A DNA stretch of 20,236 bases from Reticulitermes lucifugus (GCA_026260175.1 JAKCWW010011264.1:1-20236); one strand, 5' to 3'; shown: positions 1 through 8,981, numbered from the stretch's first letter. Numbers and translations: made by a program. Notes: generated by a model from the letters alone, not told the origin.

Positions 1-117
1 AGGAAAGTGGATTTGATGCTCGTAACCGAAAAAAAGTTAAAATTTGTTGCCCAGTGTAATCAGAAAGAGTGATAACAGCCAATAAGGTTGAACCAGCGTG
101 ACGGAGGGGTCTTGAGG

Positions 118-262
118 TTGGTGACACCGTGTAGTCTAGTAGATATGTACCGTCCACCTGTAGAAACCTGCTGCCTCTATCTTCTACTCCGAAGACGAAG
201 ACAGCTGTGAAATAGAGGTACCTACATAGCGGAAGACAGTGACCTTAACATTCACCGTCATG
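118..262. repeat. Hairpin repeat family 1, diverged copy
   Basis: A decayed copy of the commonest repeat in the window. The left arm reads gacaccgtgtagtctagta, matching the gacgccgtgtagtctggta arm of better copies. It is followed by a diverged core (ctgcctctatcttc) and a tail (ggaagacagtgacc) matching the cccagaagacagcaat end of other copies. Pairing of the arms is weak, so this is an old copy. It encodes nothing. Confidence 0.6.
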
Positions 263-842
263 GGAACTGCAAAACATACAAGGTTACTTATACGAAATTA
301 ATTCAGTGTCTCACAGTAACGTGACGGCGAGGCGGGCAGGACAGGAGGCTCTGTTGAGCACAGACCATGCCTTCTGACTCGTTTCATTTCGTTATCGTGA
401 TACGTAATTTTTCATAAGTATACTTTTACTGGGATTCCTTAGTGTTCAGAAACAGTTTCCTCCCATGACTAGATGTTCCTTGTAAATAAAATAAAAAAAA
501 GAACCCCTTATGTGGAGATGATGTCTGTCCGTCTGTAACTTAATAACTATACCTGAACCCGTTGGACAGTCCTTATTTAAAAAGTCGATGTATCAGATTT
601 TAAATAAACCTTGTAATACAACCCCGACTGTTAGTCACGCTGTCAAAAAAACATTACTTATGGCCATAAATTGGATTCTTCGTTCATATCACCAACCGTT
701 AATTAAACAGTAAAGACAAACTTTCGCGTATTTAGTTTCGGCTCCCGAAACGCCCATAGTAATGTAAAAGTTGAGATCTCAACTATAAGTTAAAGAAATG
801 TTTTCATGTGGTGTATGTGACAGGTTTGAGTTTTGACATTGT
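263..842. other. AT-rich stretch, nothing recognised
   Basis: I see no gene, tRNA-like box, inverted repeat or tandem repeat here. The sequence has many stop codons in all frames. Confidence 0.5.
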
Positions 843-849
843 CTGATGA

Positions 850-1090
850 CGAAGTAACTAACTAACTTCATGGAACATCGTCCTTCCTGAGAAGCTAACA
901 CGTCCTCAGCCAGTCACGAAATTCCCGGATTTTATGGAACCCGAACGTTCATTACCGCGTTCAAAAGTGCCCTTCACCTTTCCCTATCCTAAGCCAGATC
1001 AATCCAGTCCATACCTGTCCATCTCACTTCTCGAATATCAATTTTAATATTATCTTCCCATCTACGTCTAGGTTTCCCAAGTTACATTTC
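850..1090 (-). mobile_element. 5'-truncated non-LTR retrotransposon, 3' end
   Basis: Read on the minus strand, this is the last part of a reverse-transcriptase reading frame followed by a 3' [20 protein letters not shown] is readable near 1074-1024 and DWIDLA follows, then stop codons and frameshifts. The 3' end is a short (agtt)-type tail, seen on the plus strand as gtaactaactaactt. The same 3' end occurs in five other places in the window. The 7-mer ctgatga occurs on both sides, at 843-849 and 1091-1097, and may be a target-site duplication. The element is dead. Its clade (RTE- or Jockey-like) cannot be fixed from this fragment. Confidence 0.8.
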
Positions 1091-1424
1091 CTGATGAAGG
1101 CCTTTTAAAGAAGCCAAAATATGTTGCAGTAAATTATACAGCAAGATATAGCAAATTGTAGTTCTAATTGAATGTCGTTATTTCTTAGCTTACTATAAAA
1201 ACAAATCATAAGCAAGCAGAACAGAACTCCAAATAATGCCGTTTGCAATTCTGTGTACGCCAGGTCATGTACTACACTATTTGCAATCTCACTGATACAT
1301 CGTAACACGTATTTCTTCGGATGGAGTCACAGGCCTTGAATCCTTTCCGAGTCTTATGGAAATTCATGGCCTTTCACCTTGACCGTGTGATCTGTGCCAC
1401 TTACGCATTCAGTGAGATTTCAGA

Positions 1425-1580
1425 TTCTCAACGCGAACACTGTGACGATTGTTAGTTTCTGGGTTGTGACGCCGTGTAGTCTGGTATTACAATGGAGATA
1501 TCAGGTTCAAGTACGTCTGTACACATTTACCAGACTACATGGCGTCATATCCCAGAATATAGCAATCTTTATAAAAAGCA
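1425..1580. repeat. Hairpin repeat family 1, core-deleted copy
   Basis: The outer arms are well preserved. The left arm (1458-1486, with gacgccgtgtagtctggta) pairs with the right arm (1528-1556, with taccagactacatggcgtc). The roughly 41-bp middle does not carry the CTGAAGA/GAAAC core of other copies, so the centre has been lost or replaced. The tail after 1556 (atagcaatct) matches the family. A 106-codon plus-strand reading frame crosses it but looks like a chance product of the repeat. Confidence 0.75.
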
Positions 1581-2027
1581 TTCAGTCCTATGATACATCC
1601 GTCTCTTGGCTCAAACGCAATGCACAGAGCATACTAGTTAGAAAACCTGAAAGGAAACAACAACCAGGAAGTACTAGGCATAGATGGATGTATAATATTA
1701 AATCAATTAAATAGGATCGCGGTGTGGATTGCGGCTAGTGTTATGCCCCTAAAACACGGTGTTGAACTTTCTGGTTCCATCATGGGCCACAAATTTCTCG
1801 AGCACCTATGCCATTACTAGCTTATCCAAAAGGACTGTACGCCAGTAAATTCATTTCACGCGTATAACACACATTAGTGTATCCTTAATTCTCTGAATTT
1901 CCGCCCCCACCCCCTACAATGACTGACTCATTATAAGAACGCAATTTTAAACATTGCCCATTGTTTGAGGTCAGTTGGATAGACGTAACGTTTGGGAAGC
2001 TCGCTCTACAATCTTAATCAAGTAAAA
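1581..2027. other. No feature recognised
   Basis: Ordinary unassigned sequence between a hairpin repeat and a transposon end. I see no coding or RNA signal. Confidence 0.5.
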
Positions 2028-2029
2028 TA

Positions 2030-2220
2030 CAGTCAAAACCGGTTATAACGACATCGGTTGATACGACAACTCGTCTATAGCGTCAGATGTTCTGTGGTAC
2101 CAGTTAATTCGTCACTGTTAAACATAACATTATTATACTCCTCGGTTATAACGACACAAAATATTCGGTCCTTTTCATGACTTCATAACCGACTTCGACT
2201 GTATTACAAAACCTACCGTT
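2030..2220 (+). mobile_element. pogo/Tigger-like DNA transposon, 5' end
   Basis: The sequence starts cagtcaaaaccggttataac directly after a TA dinucleotide at 2028-2029, the expected target site of Tc1/mariner-superfamily elements. The motif ggttataacgaca is repeated inside (2041-2053 and 2143-2155), as in subterminal repeats of Tigger-type elements. No matching inverted 3' end is visible downstream and no transposase frame can be read, so this is probably an end fragment. The right boundary is arbitrary. Assignment rests on the terminal motif and the TA site. Confidence 0.6.
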
Positions 2221-2394
2221 GAGTCCAATAGGTATGGTGGATAAAGATTAGCTCGATCTAACGGACCCAACAGGGCAGTGTTGATAATACTACTTCGACT
2301 GGATGATGGAAGTGCAGCCAGCATCCGGTATCTACGTCGAGTTTATCAAGTTTACCACAAAAATGGACAGTTCAAAAAGTAGTATTCTCATAAT

Positions 2395-2650
2395 ACAGAG
2401 CGGGGACCGTCATCGGTCGCTGTGCAGCACGATGTCGTCCGCTCTACGGCGAGCAGTCCAGCGTTAACGCGGGACAGAGTACTGCTGATCGGGCGGCGAA
2501 ATCGGTCATTATGCGGCAATGATCCGCTATGCGATGCGCAGTATCGCGTTGACACTGGGCTGAGTACTGCAGAGCGGGTGGCGTCATCGTTCGCTCTGCA
2601 GCAGTCCAGCTATGAGCGGTTTTGTAGATTCGCTGAACACTCTGCACACA
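2395..2650. repeat. GC-rich patch of degenerate internal repeats
   Basis: This block is clearly richer in G and C than its surroundings and reuses short phrases: gcagtccagc at 2453-2462 and 2602-2611, gtactgc at 2479-2485 and 2564-2570, and variants of agcgggtggcgtcatcg. It is open on both strands (82 codons on plus, 67 on minus). The open frames probably result from low AT content rather than selection. I do not recognise either translation. It may be internal sequence of the preceding transposon, a decayed minisatellite, or an unrelated island. Confidence 0.4.
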
Positions 2651-2984
2651 TCATTCTGATTTACAGATAAGTAAACGCAGACACAGTGGGGTAGCCACAA
2701 AGAAGATAATTACTGTGGGCTCAGCCACTCACAAATATTTTTACACCCTCCTTCTCCATCGTCAGATGCTCTGTATCTCACAGTAAACTTACGATATACA
2801 ATATCTCATATGAAGGGACAGATCTCCCCTTTATGTCCGTAGTAATTGTCTTCAGGTGAAGTGTAAGTCTGTAATTACACACTGCCATGCAATCGACCAC
2901 ATGCGTGTCCACAATCACTTCAATCGCCACACTCCTTCAAAAGCTTCAGCATAATGCGTAACTAAGGAATATATGCCAAAAGCA
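2651..2984. other. No feature recognised
   Basis: Unassigned sequence. No repeats or coding signals were seen. Confidence 0.5.
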
Positions 2985-3235
2985 GCATTGTATTTTTATT
3001 TATTTATTTCTGAGTCTGACCTCTTCTACGGAATCACTGTAGATGTTGAGGGTTATTGTTGCACTTGATTACACTCAATGAGACGCACACACACACTCGG
3101 TAGGACTCCTCTGGACGGGGGATTGACCCGTCACAGAGACCTCTACCTGACAACACACAACATTCACAAGAGACAAATATCCATTCGACATTCGAACCCG
3201 AAATCCCAGCAAGCGAGCGGCCGCAGCCCTGGGGT
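2985..3235 (-). mobile_element. tRNA-derived SINE, family C
   Basis: On the minus strand a degraded tRNA-like 3' half with a B-box-like ggttcgaatg comes first. It is followed by the body tgtctcttgtgaatgttgtg and ccgtccagaggagtcctacc, then an A-rich tail that appears on the plus strand as tttttatttatttatttct near 2995-3012. The body matches the independent copy at 4267-4451. The A-box part of the head is missing, so the copy is 5' truncated. Clear target-site duplications were not found. Confidence 0.75.
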
Positions 3236-3700
3236 GTAAGGATGAAAAATAATAATCAGAAACTACATCGTATTCAGATTAGTACACAGCACGGCGTCAT
3301 ATGCCAAAAGACAGTAACGTTCATATAGACTTACATTTTTCAAAAGTCTTATTTCGACACTGAAGATGTTCAATTTTCAAAAAGTGCTCATCTTTCGCAG
3401 GTTCATACGAAATATGAAATTAAATGTATTGTTATAATTCATATAGCCTCCAATTCTGTAATTTTGTAATCCTACAATAGTGAGACAGGGGTTTCATGAA
3501 CAAATAACGCAGTTTAATTAATGCACTGCTAATGACATCAATTAGCCAATCGATTCTTGAATCAGAATGCAGTGCAGATCTGCTAGCTCAGTGAATAATC
3601 TGAAAGCCCGAAATACACCCAACAAGCGGTTCGAGTAAATATCAAAAAGTACTTTCCTGTTAAACACATTTCCAGTTCTACATATCAAGCATAGCATAAG
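3236..3700. other. AT-rich stretch, nothing recognised
   Basis: No repeat match or coding signal found. A 75-codon minus-strand frame (3542-3769) runs into the neighbouring SINE and looks like chance. Confidence 0.5.
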
Positions 3701-4012
3701 ATAAAGTAAAAGGTAAAGTTGTCTCTGTCCACGCCATAAAACAATAGGGGGGTAGAGGTATAGCTCCACTCATGCTTAACCTCGGCAGTAGATGGATATA
3801 AGTGGTCAACTTCAAGCCCCGACCGCTTTGTCCTCCAGGGAAGAACCCCGGTGCACATTGAATGGGAGGGTTGGTGTGGTCTCAGGGCTTTTCTGGAAGT
3901 TTGGGAGAAGAAAAAAATCCCTTGCCCCTACAGGCTTTCGAACCTCGGACCGTCCATCCCGTAGCCTAGTCATTTATTTACTCTCTGCGAAGACCGTGCT
4001 ACCTCTGTACAG
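3701..4012 (-). mobile_element. tRNA-derived SINE, family B, near full length
   Basis: On the minus strand the head carries a B box (gaggttcgaaagcc, 3946-3933). The body has cggggttcttccctgg, agcggtcggggcttg and gccgaggttaagcatgagtgg. The end is an (acctttt)-type tail, seen on the plus strand as aaaggtaaag near 3710-3719. The body matches the copies near 5.6, 8.5 and 16.7 kb. The 5' head is partly decayed. SINEs of this kind are transcribed by RNA polymerase III and copied by a partner LINE. Nothing suggests this copy is active. Confidence 0.8.
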
Positions 4013-4230
4013 ATTCTTTACACATTTAATTTGCCGAATATAACCTCACAGTTTCATATTGCCGCCATGTTTGTGTTTTTGACACACGAACTATATTTCG
4101 CACCTAATATATGTGTGCTTTTGATCTATCATTGCACTCCATATCACTTGCGCACCGTCGCTCCCACCTCATAAGTTCGCATGTCAGCCCATGTTCGTAT
4201 CACTGGTTGTAGAAAATTAAAAAGTACTGC

Positions 4231-4612
4231 GTTGGGATTTTCTCCAGTGGTATAGCGTTCGTACCATCGAATCCCGCCTAGGGCATGGATGTCTGTCTCT
4301 TGTGAGTGTTGTGTGTGGTCTGGGACGAGCTTGTCCCTCGTCCAGAGGAGTCCTACCGACTGTGGTGTGTCTAAAAAGTGTGTGATCGTGAAGCCTCGAC
4401 GAAACGAGGCGGTCTAGGCCCCCAAGGGGCTGTCGAGCCATTGGAAAAAAAATAGCGTTCGTACCAACGTGCTGCCTCCATATCAAGGTATACGTCATCG
4501 TTCTTCCCTGAAGGTGGATACAGCATATCCTCCGAAATGTCGGTATATATCTACCAAATTTCACGGTATCACATCCCGAAATACCGTACTGCTGATAATC
4601 AAAACACCACGC
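4231..4612. repeat. Hairpin repeat family 1, split by a SINE
   Basis: The right arm (about 4502-4585) carries ctgaaggtgg, a stem ggata paired with tatcc, gaaatgtcggta, tctaccaaa and ccacggtatc-like phrases of the family. The left arm begins near 4231 (gggattttctccagtggta) and continues after 4466 with gtgctgcctccat. A SINE at 4267-4451, with a duplicated 15-bp target, separates the two pieces. The core CTGAAGA has become CTGAAGG and the GAAAC has become GAAAT, so any ribozyme-like fold is damaged. Confidence 0.65.
4267..4451 (+). mobile_element. 5'-truncated SINE, family C, with 15-bp TSD
   Basis: The insert begins inside the tRNA B box (tcgaatccc), continues with the family-C body (gatgtctgtctcttgtgagt, then ccagaggagtcctaccga) and ends in a run of A. 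It is bounded by a perfect direct repeat, atagcgttcgtacca, at 4252-4266 and 4452-4466. This is the signature of target-primed retroposition with 5' truncation. The insertion is younger than the hairpin repeat it interrupts. Confidence 0.9.
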
Positions 4613-5015
4613 TCACAAAGATAATGTTGTTAAATGTAATTGCGGTTCACAGACGTAAAAATAACGAAGTTGGCAGCGCTTATCTTAAAATAACTTGTTT
4701 GTATAAGTGCGGAAGTCAGAAAGCAAGATGGTCACAGCTGGTGTCGAGTGTATGTGAAGTGCGTTACCGTTAGGGTGGGGGGAGGAGGGATCCTTCAAGG
4801 GGTTCTGAATGCAGAGGGGGAAGCATGTGCATAGCTCCAGCTTTCATTCACTTCTTTCAACATTCACTTCAGTCCTATCCCTAACTTGTCGGTTCCCCCT
4901 TCAAATGGAGTTCAAATTTAATTGAAGTCTAATGGAAAAGGAAATCTGTGTTAAGAAGAAGAGAAATACGTGAAATACGGAGCTGAGGAACACCAGAAAA
5001 CACTGGACTCTGTCA
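4613..5015. other. No feature recognised
   Basis: Unassigned sequence. A 78-codon plus-strand frame crosses the left edge and has no recognisable content. Confidence 0.5.
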
Positions 5016-5115
5016 CTACGTAGAAATTTACCGACGTTTCGAAAAGACATACTGCCTCCATCTTCAGTATATACGACTGAGCAGTATCTGTGCTTTTCCT
5101 GCGTTAAAGGGGATG
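5016..5115 (-). repeat. Hairpin repeat family 1, single-arm copy with core
   Basis: On the minus strand an intact CTGAAGA (5067-5061) is followed by T and then a stem ggagg that can pair, with wobbles, with the bases before GAAAC (5040-5036). GTCG and GTA follow. This is the family core without the inverted partner arm. The downstream family phrase (accacacggcgtc) is degraded. Positions outside the core are approximate. Confidence 0.65.
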
Positions 5116-5407
5116 GTTTGTATAGAAAGAGGCTTGCAGCTTTAGTACGGCGCCCGCCCGCATGAAACATATTGATCGGCAAGCCGAACGACCTGGCTAG
5201 AACTCGGGACAACTGCGGGGGCCTGTTTACACAGTTGGCCCATATCCAGCAGTTTCTGTTCGCGGAACTTAACGACAAGTCCGCAGTTTATACAACAACA
5301 AGTATTTCTTAAGCTTAATGCAGTTATCAAGTGAAAAATGCTTCTGGGAAACTGTTCAACTGTTCAACTCCTAAACTTTTAACGATTTTATAACTTCAGT
5401 AAAGTAT
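5116..5407. other. No feature recognised
   Basis: A somewhat GC-rich segment (gcgcccgcccgc near 5150) open on the minus strand in two overlapping frames of 62 and 125 codons. The longer frame runs into the neighbouring hairpin repeat. I recognise no product. Confidence 0.4.
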
Positions 5408-5580
5408 CAAAATCTACTGGGCCGTTTTCAAAGCTGTGTTACAAACGGACGTTTCAGAGACCTGCTCTGCCTACATCATCAGGATTGATCGACCCCAACG
5501 TCGGAGGCCGAACAGCTCTCTGAAACATCAGTCCTACTTGTCAACCAAACTTCGATGTGGCTGATTGTCCAAGATTTTAG
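5408..5580. repeat. Inverted dimer with ribozyme-like core, family 2
   Basis: Two related halves face away from each other. On the minus strand CTGATGA (5482-5476) leads to GAAAC (5455-5451), then GTCC and GTT. On the plus strand ggagg (5503-5507) leads through ctctct to GAAAC (5522-5526), then ATCA and GTC. Both halves continue outward with alignable sequence (for example agattttga against agattttag). The sequence differs from family 1, but the CTGANGA, stem, GAAAC layout is the same. The plus-strand half has lost part of its CTGANGA. Confidence 0.6.
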
Positions 5581-5598
5581 ACCCTTTACTCGCCGTGC

Positions 5599-5742
5599 CT
5601 TTCCCGTGGGTAAAACGGTCGGGACGTGGCATTGACCACCCACCCCCCATCTAGCGCCGAGGTTAAAGAAAGAGTAAAACTATAGCTCTACTCCCCATCT
5701 GGGTCTTCATGGCCTGTTATAGGGCGACCTTTACCTTTATCT
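5599..5742 (+). mobile_element. 5'-truncated SINE, family B, with 14-bp TSD
   Basis: The 3' half of family B: cccgtgggtaaaacggtc, gccgaggttaaagaaagag, catggcctgttatagggc and the tail acctttacctttatct. It is flanked by direct repeats tttactcgccgtgc (5585-5598) and tttactcgccatgc (5743-5756), which match at 13 of 14 bases. It inserted at the edge of the family-2 inverted dimer. Confidence 0.85.
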
Positions 5743-5849
5743 TTTACTCGCCATGCAAATTTCAAATTTCAGCTTCAGAGAAGACAGCAACTGATGTTAC
5801 CATGGTACATGCAAGGTTTTCAATCATTGCTTTGTACCTTCAGGTGTCG

Positions 5850-6056
5850 CGACCAAAAATTGAGGTTCTCACGGCGGTAGCTATGAAAAGTGCTGTACTG
5901 TGGTGTATGACGTCGTGTGGTTTGGTATAACACTACAGACCTTGCGGTGAAACCTGTTACTCCATCCTCTACCTGAAAGACGGAAGCACCAGGTTTCTCC
6001 AAAAACTTCGGTACGTGTCTACCAAACTCCACGGTATCAGATGACAGCAATTCCAT
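5850..6056. repeat. Hairpin repeat family 1, long-armed copy
   Basis: The left arm runs from aattgaggttctcacggcgg through tatgacgtcgtgtggtttgg. The right arm includes ctgaaagacggaagcacc, aaaacttcggta and ctaccaaactccacggtatc. The left arm extends further than in most copies and matches the reverse complement of tails of other copies (cagcaat..cac..cgccg..gaacctc). The core is decayed. Minus- and plus-strand frames across it are repeat-derived. Confidence 0.7.
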
Positions 6057-6275
6057 AAAACGAAGTGTTTTGCAACTGTCAAGAGTCCGGATAGCTCGGT
6101 CCAGGGGTAAACAAATTGCTCAAGAATCTAGAAGCCACCTCTAAATTACAGGCGCCAGAAGGGTGACGTGAAGCCAGTTCTATACAGCGGACCCACAGAT
6201 TTTGGACGCCACCACTAAAAACTGATTTGCCCAGGCGACCTTGCGACAGGGATTTTTGCGTCTCTCGCTCAGTCA

Positions 6276-6276
<1 letters not shown>
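6057..6276. other. Unassigned, with a weak tRNA-like A-box motif
   Basis: The phrase ggatagctcggtccagg near 6089-6105 resembles a tRNA A box, but no convincing B box follows. Otherwise unassigned. Confidence 0.3.

Positions 6277-6333
<57 letters not shown>
6277..6333. repeat. (ACT)19 microsatellite
   Basis: Nineteen uninterrupted ACT units. It creates poly-leucine on the plus strand and poly-serine on the minus strand in spurious reading frames of 66 and 108 codons. The perfect run predicts length polymorphism. Confidence 0.97.
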
Positions 6334-6334
<1 letters not shown>

Positions 6335-7104
6335 CTAGAACAGGGCAGCTTAGTCGGTAAAATGACTAGCACAGTACAGATTGTTCTCTTCTCGACGACA
6401 CCCAAACCAGCTTTAGGGCCAACCTAGCCTCCTAGCCTACCTGGTGACTCTTTGCTTTCGGGTAAAATCGCCGGCGCGTGAAACTTACGGCTCACCCCCA
6501 GCTTGTGCCACAAAATGTCACGGTCAAGTGGGCAGCACGTCTGCTCCTTACTGACAGAACACCGGCTTGAAATCACACCCCGAGCCCGGCTAACCGATCG
6601 GTCTTCACCAGAAGACTGCAGCGTTTATTGTGAGGTCGGAAGTGGAGATTTACATACATATAATTTACATATAATTTTGATAAAGTTCATGCTTCAAAAG
6701 ATTTAAAACTGCCTGGACCAACAGATTATGTACACAACCACATAAAACAATGTAATTTATAATTAAAGCGATGGAAGTGCAGAACATAAAATTGAACAAG
6801 TGACGTGGCCATGTTGATGACAAGACACAAGGCACTTCAAGCGATGTTTATTATGATATTTTTCAATACACAAAAAAACATGTTACAAAGTAAGAATATT
6901 AACCGTTTAAAGCATAGTGGTTACTACACGTGCTGCGAGATGTAACGCTAAAATCTCTGGATTTTTACCACTGAGTGTACTTCTGTGTTTCGTATGCTTC
7001 TTACAATAAACAGCCATTATTTCCCCATATAACATTCATCGATTGGTCCTTCTAATGGAAGCATAGTGTTCTCTGGGCGGTACGAACTGAATGTCTCTCT
7101 GTAT
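6334..7104. other. No feature recognised
   Basis: The phrase gcagcttagtcggtaaaatg near 6345-6364 again looks like a tRNA A box without a clear B box. The rest is AT-rich unassigned sequence. Confidence 0.4.

Positions 7105-7140
<36 letters not shown>
7105..7140. repeat. (TA)11(CA)7 microsatellite
   Basis: Compound dinucleotide run directly abutting the left end of the MITE. With the (TA)13 on the other side it marks the insertion site. Confidence 0.95.
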
Positions 7141-7142
<2 letters not shown>

Positions 7143-7554
7143 GTAGGCCCTCGATTTAACGGACTTCGGATTTTACGGACACAAAATTTCTGTCCTAAAC
7201 GAAAAATTTATAACCTTTTTTTGCGTGAGCTTTCAGAAAAAAAAAGTGGCGGAAACACTCCACTAGTTACATTGTATAGTTTTTGACGTGTTTAATTAAA
7301 ATAAAGTTTGGTTCCTGTCGTAAATTTATTTTTATATTTTTAACAGTTGTTTTAGTGTCGTGTATAAATTACTGAATGTACATTATAATAATATTTTATT
7401 CATACTTATGCATTATAATAACATTTTAATACATCCTGTACATTGTAAGTTCGTTAGTAATATATGTTTTTAAAATACATTCGATTTAACGGATTTTGGG
7501 CAATAGCGGACACCCCTTCCCCCCCCATTCGTCCGTTAAATCGAGGGCCTACTG
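7141..7554. mobile_element. Complete 414-bp Tigger/pogo-like MITE
   Basis: Perfect 24-bp terminal inverted repeats lie at 7141-7164 and 7531-7554, beginning cagtaggccctcgatttaac. The subterminal motif tcgatttaacgga is reused at 7480-7492, and an attttacggac motif lies near the left end. It has no coding capacity. The right flank is TA, as expected for Tc1/mariner-superfamily insertion. The left flank reads CA, one change from TA. Transposition would need a transposase supplied by an autonomous relative. Terminal repeats with no mismatch suggest a fairly young copy. Confidence 0.9.
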
Positions 7555-7580
7555 TATATATATATATATATATATATATA
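7555..7580. repeat. (TA)13 microsatellite
   Basis: Uninterrupted TA run abutting the right end of the MITE. It also produces a short Tyr-Ile run in a minus-strand chance frame. Confidence 0.95.
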
Positions 7581-8019
7581 TGAGTTCGCGGCGAGCTGCA
7601 GTCACAGTCAGTGACCAAGTTGGTTTTGAAAGCGAGCAGAGGAAGTTTCGCTATCACTGAGAATTTCTCACGGCACCCTTACTCACACCGCGCAGAAGCG
7701 CGCGGTCCCGCGGAACACAATTTGAGTAACACTGTCTTAGACGACTCCTTGAATACGAAGCATGTCAGCTCCATCCTGTATATATCTGAACTCACAATTT
7801 GGAATATTACATTCCCCCATAAACACTGCGTAACTTCCGCAGGAAATAAGAGATATGGCAACTTCAAAGCTGCCTCACTGTCAGTACACAGTACATACAT
7901 TGCGCCTGTCAGAGGATCAGTGAAGTGATGTGACTGATATTTGTTTTGATAACGGGGAAAAGGGAAGCTGGCATCGCAGATACGATAACGTAAATGCTCT
8001 TTCTGTTTCGCCTATGAAC
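7581..8019. other. Unassigned segment with overlapping open frames
   Basis: Between 7611 and 7928 there is a 105-codon plus-strand frame, and 7679-7900 is open on the minus strand for 73 codons. The region has a GC-rich start (gcgcagaagcgcgcggtccc). I recognise neither product. A decayed transposon is as likely as a gene fragment. Confidence 0.35.
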
Positions 8020-8185
8020 ATGTCTTACGCCATGTGGCCTGATAAAAATCTACAGACGTTTCGGAAGAGCACGCTGCTGACGTATACGCCGTAGAAGGCA
8101 GCACGCTTCTTTATAAGACATAGGTAAATATTCTACCAGACAACACGGCGTCAATCCCAGAAGACCGATATCTACAGAATCACTT
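8020..8185. repeat. Hairpin repeat family 1 copy
   Basis: The left arm (cttacgccatgtggcctgat, ctacagacgtttcgg, acgctgct) pairs with the right arm (ggcagcacgcttctt, aggtaaatattctaccag, acaacacggcgtc, cccagaagacc). The central CTGAAGA has been lost and the GAAAC on the right arm is degraded. Two-arm structure is clear. Confidence 0.75.
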
Positions 8186-8284
8186 CAAACATGTCTCTGT
8201 TGTGAAGTACTAACTTGTCGACAAGGCAGACCGGGATATAAACAATGTGAGGACTGCAGAATGAAACAAGCACTACTATAGAAG

Positions 8285-8350
8285 CTTATACCCTTCCGGA
8301 TGGAACCTGACGCCGCGTAGTCTGGTAAGCAGTTACGAACGTTTCCAGGA
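8285..8350. repeat. Hairpin repeat family 1, left-arm fragment
   Basis: Contains tgacgccgcgtagtctggta followed by acgaacgtttcc, the left arm of the family. No partner arm follows. Confidence 0.6.
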
Positions 8351-8397
8351 CTCCGTAGCCGTCCCTACAGATACAGACAGCAGGCTTGTCCGAAACT

Positions 8398-8672
8398 TTG
8401 GTAAAAGGTCAAGTTATCCGTATGCAAGCCATGAAGGTATACAGGTGAAGCAGGGGTATAGCTCCATTCATTCTTCACCTCGGCATTAGATGGAGGTGTG
8501 TAGTTAAATTCACACCTCGGCCGCTCTACCCCCGGGAAAAACCCAGGTACGTATTGAATAGGAAGCCCTGTAGGCCTCAAAACCGTTCTCTTCCCCTTGA
8601 AGGGACCCGAACCCCGGATCGTCCAGTCCCTAGCATAGACATTATACTGACTGCGCTATCCTAGCTACCTCC
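8398..8672 (-). mobile_element. tRNA-derived SINE, family B, with A and B boxes
   Basis: On the minus strand the head has an A box (gatagcgcagtcag, near 8660-8647) and a B box (ggggttcgggtccc, near 8615-8602). The family-B body follows (agcggccgaggtgtg, gccgaggtgaagaatgaatg, ggagctatacccc), and a degraded tail aligns with the plus-strand ggtaaaaggtcaag near 8399. This is the best preserved family-B head wholly inside the window. Confidence 0.85.
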
Positions 8673-8981
8673 CAAGTGTTGGTACCTATACTTACAGTTA
8701 CAAGGCCACACATTCCGGAACATTGTAAGTGAATAATCACACTCACCACTGTGCAAACCTCAAGCCTCACATCTAGTATTACCAACAAAATAACATCAAA
8801 ATTTCAGAAGGCCGATAAATGTATTTTATTTCATTGTAGTTTATTTAATGACGCTATCTGTTGCTCGATGTGATTAAGGAATAATAAACAATAAATGATA
8901 TGAATGCATCTACTGCAGTATTACTAAACTTTTCTCATACAGACTGAAGAAATCATAAAAGTTCTGAACAAGTACAGTCTG
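8673..8981. other. No feature recognised
   Basis: AT-rich unassigned sequence. Confidence 0.5.

Noticed and set aside
1425..1580. MITE of a DNA transposon family
   Set aside because: No fixed terminal repeats with a target duplication are visible, and the CTGANGA/GAAAC cores of related copies point to an RNA-based element. Not fully excluded.
4901..5278. 125-codon minus-strand frame
   Set aside because: Part of it is a translation of the hairpin-repeat core, and the rest has no recognisable domain.
6079..6427. Poly-serine and poly-leucine open frames of 108 and 66 codons
   Set aside because: They are translations of the (ACT)19 microsatellite with no conserved sequence on either side.
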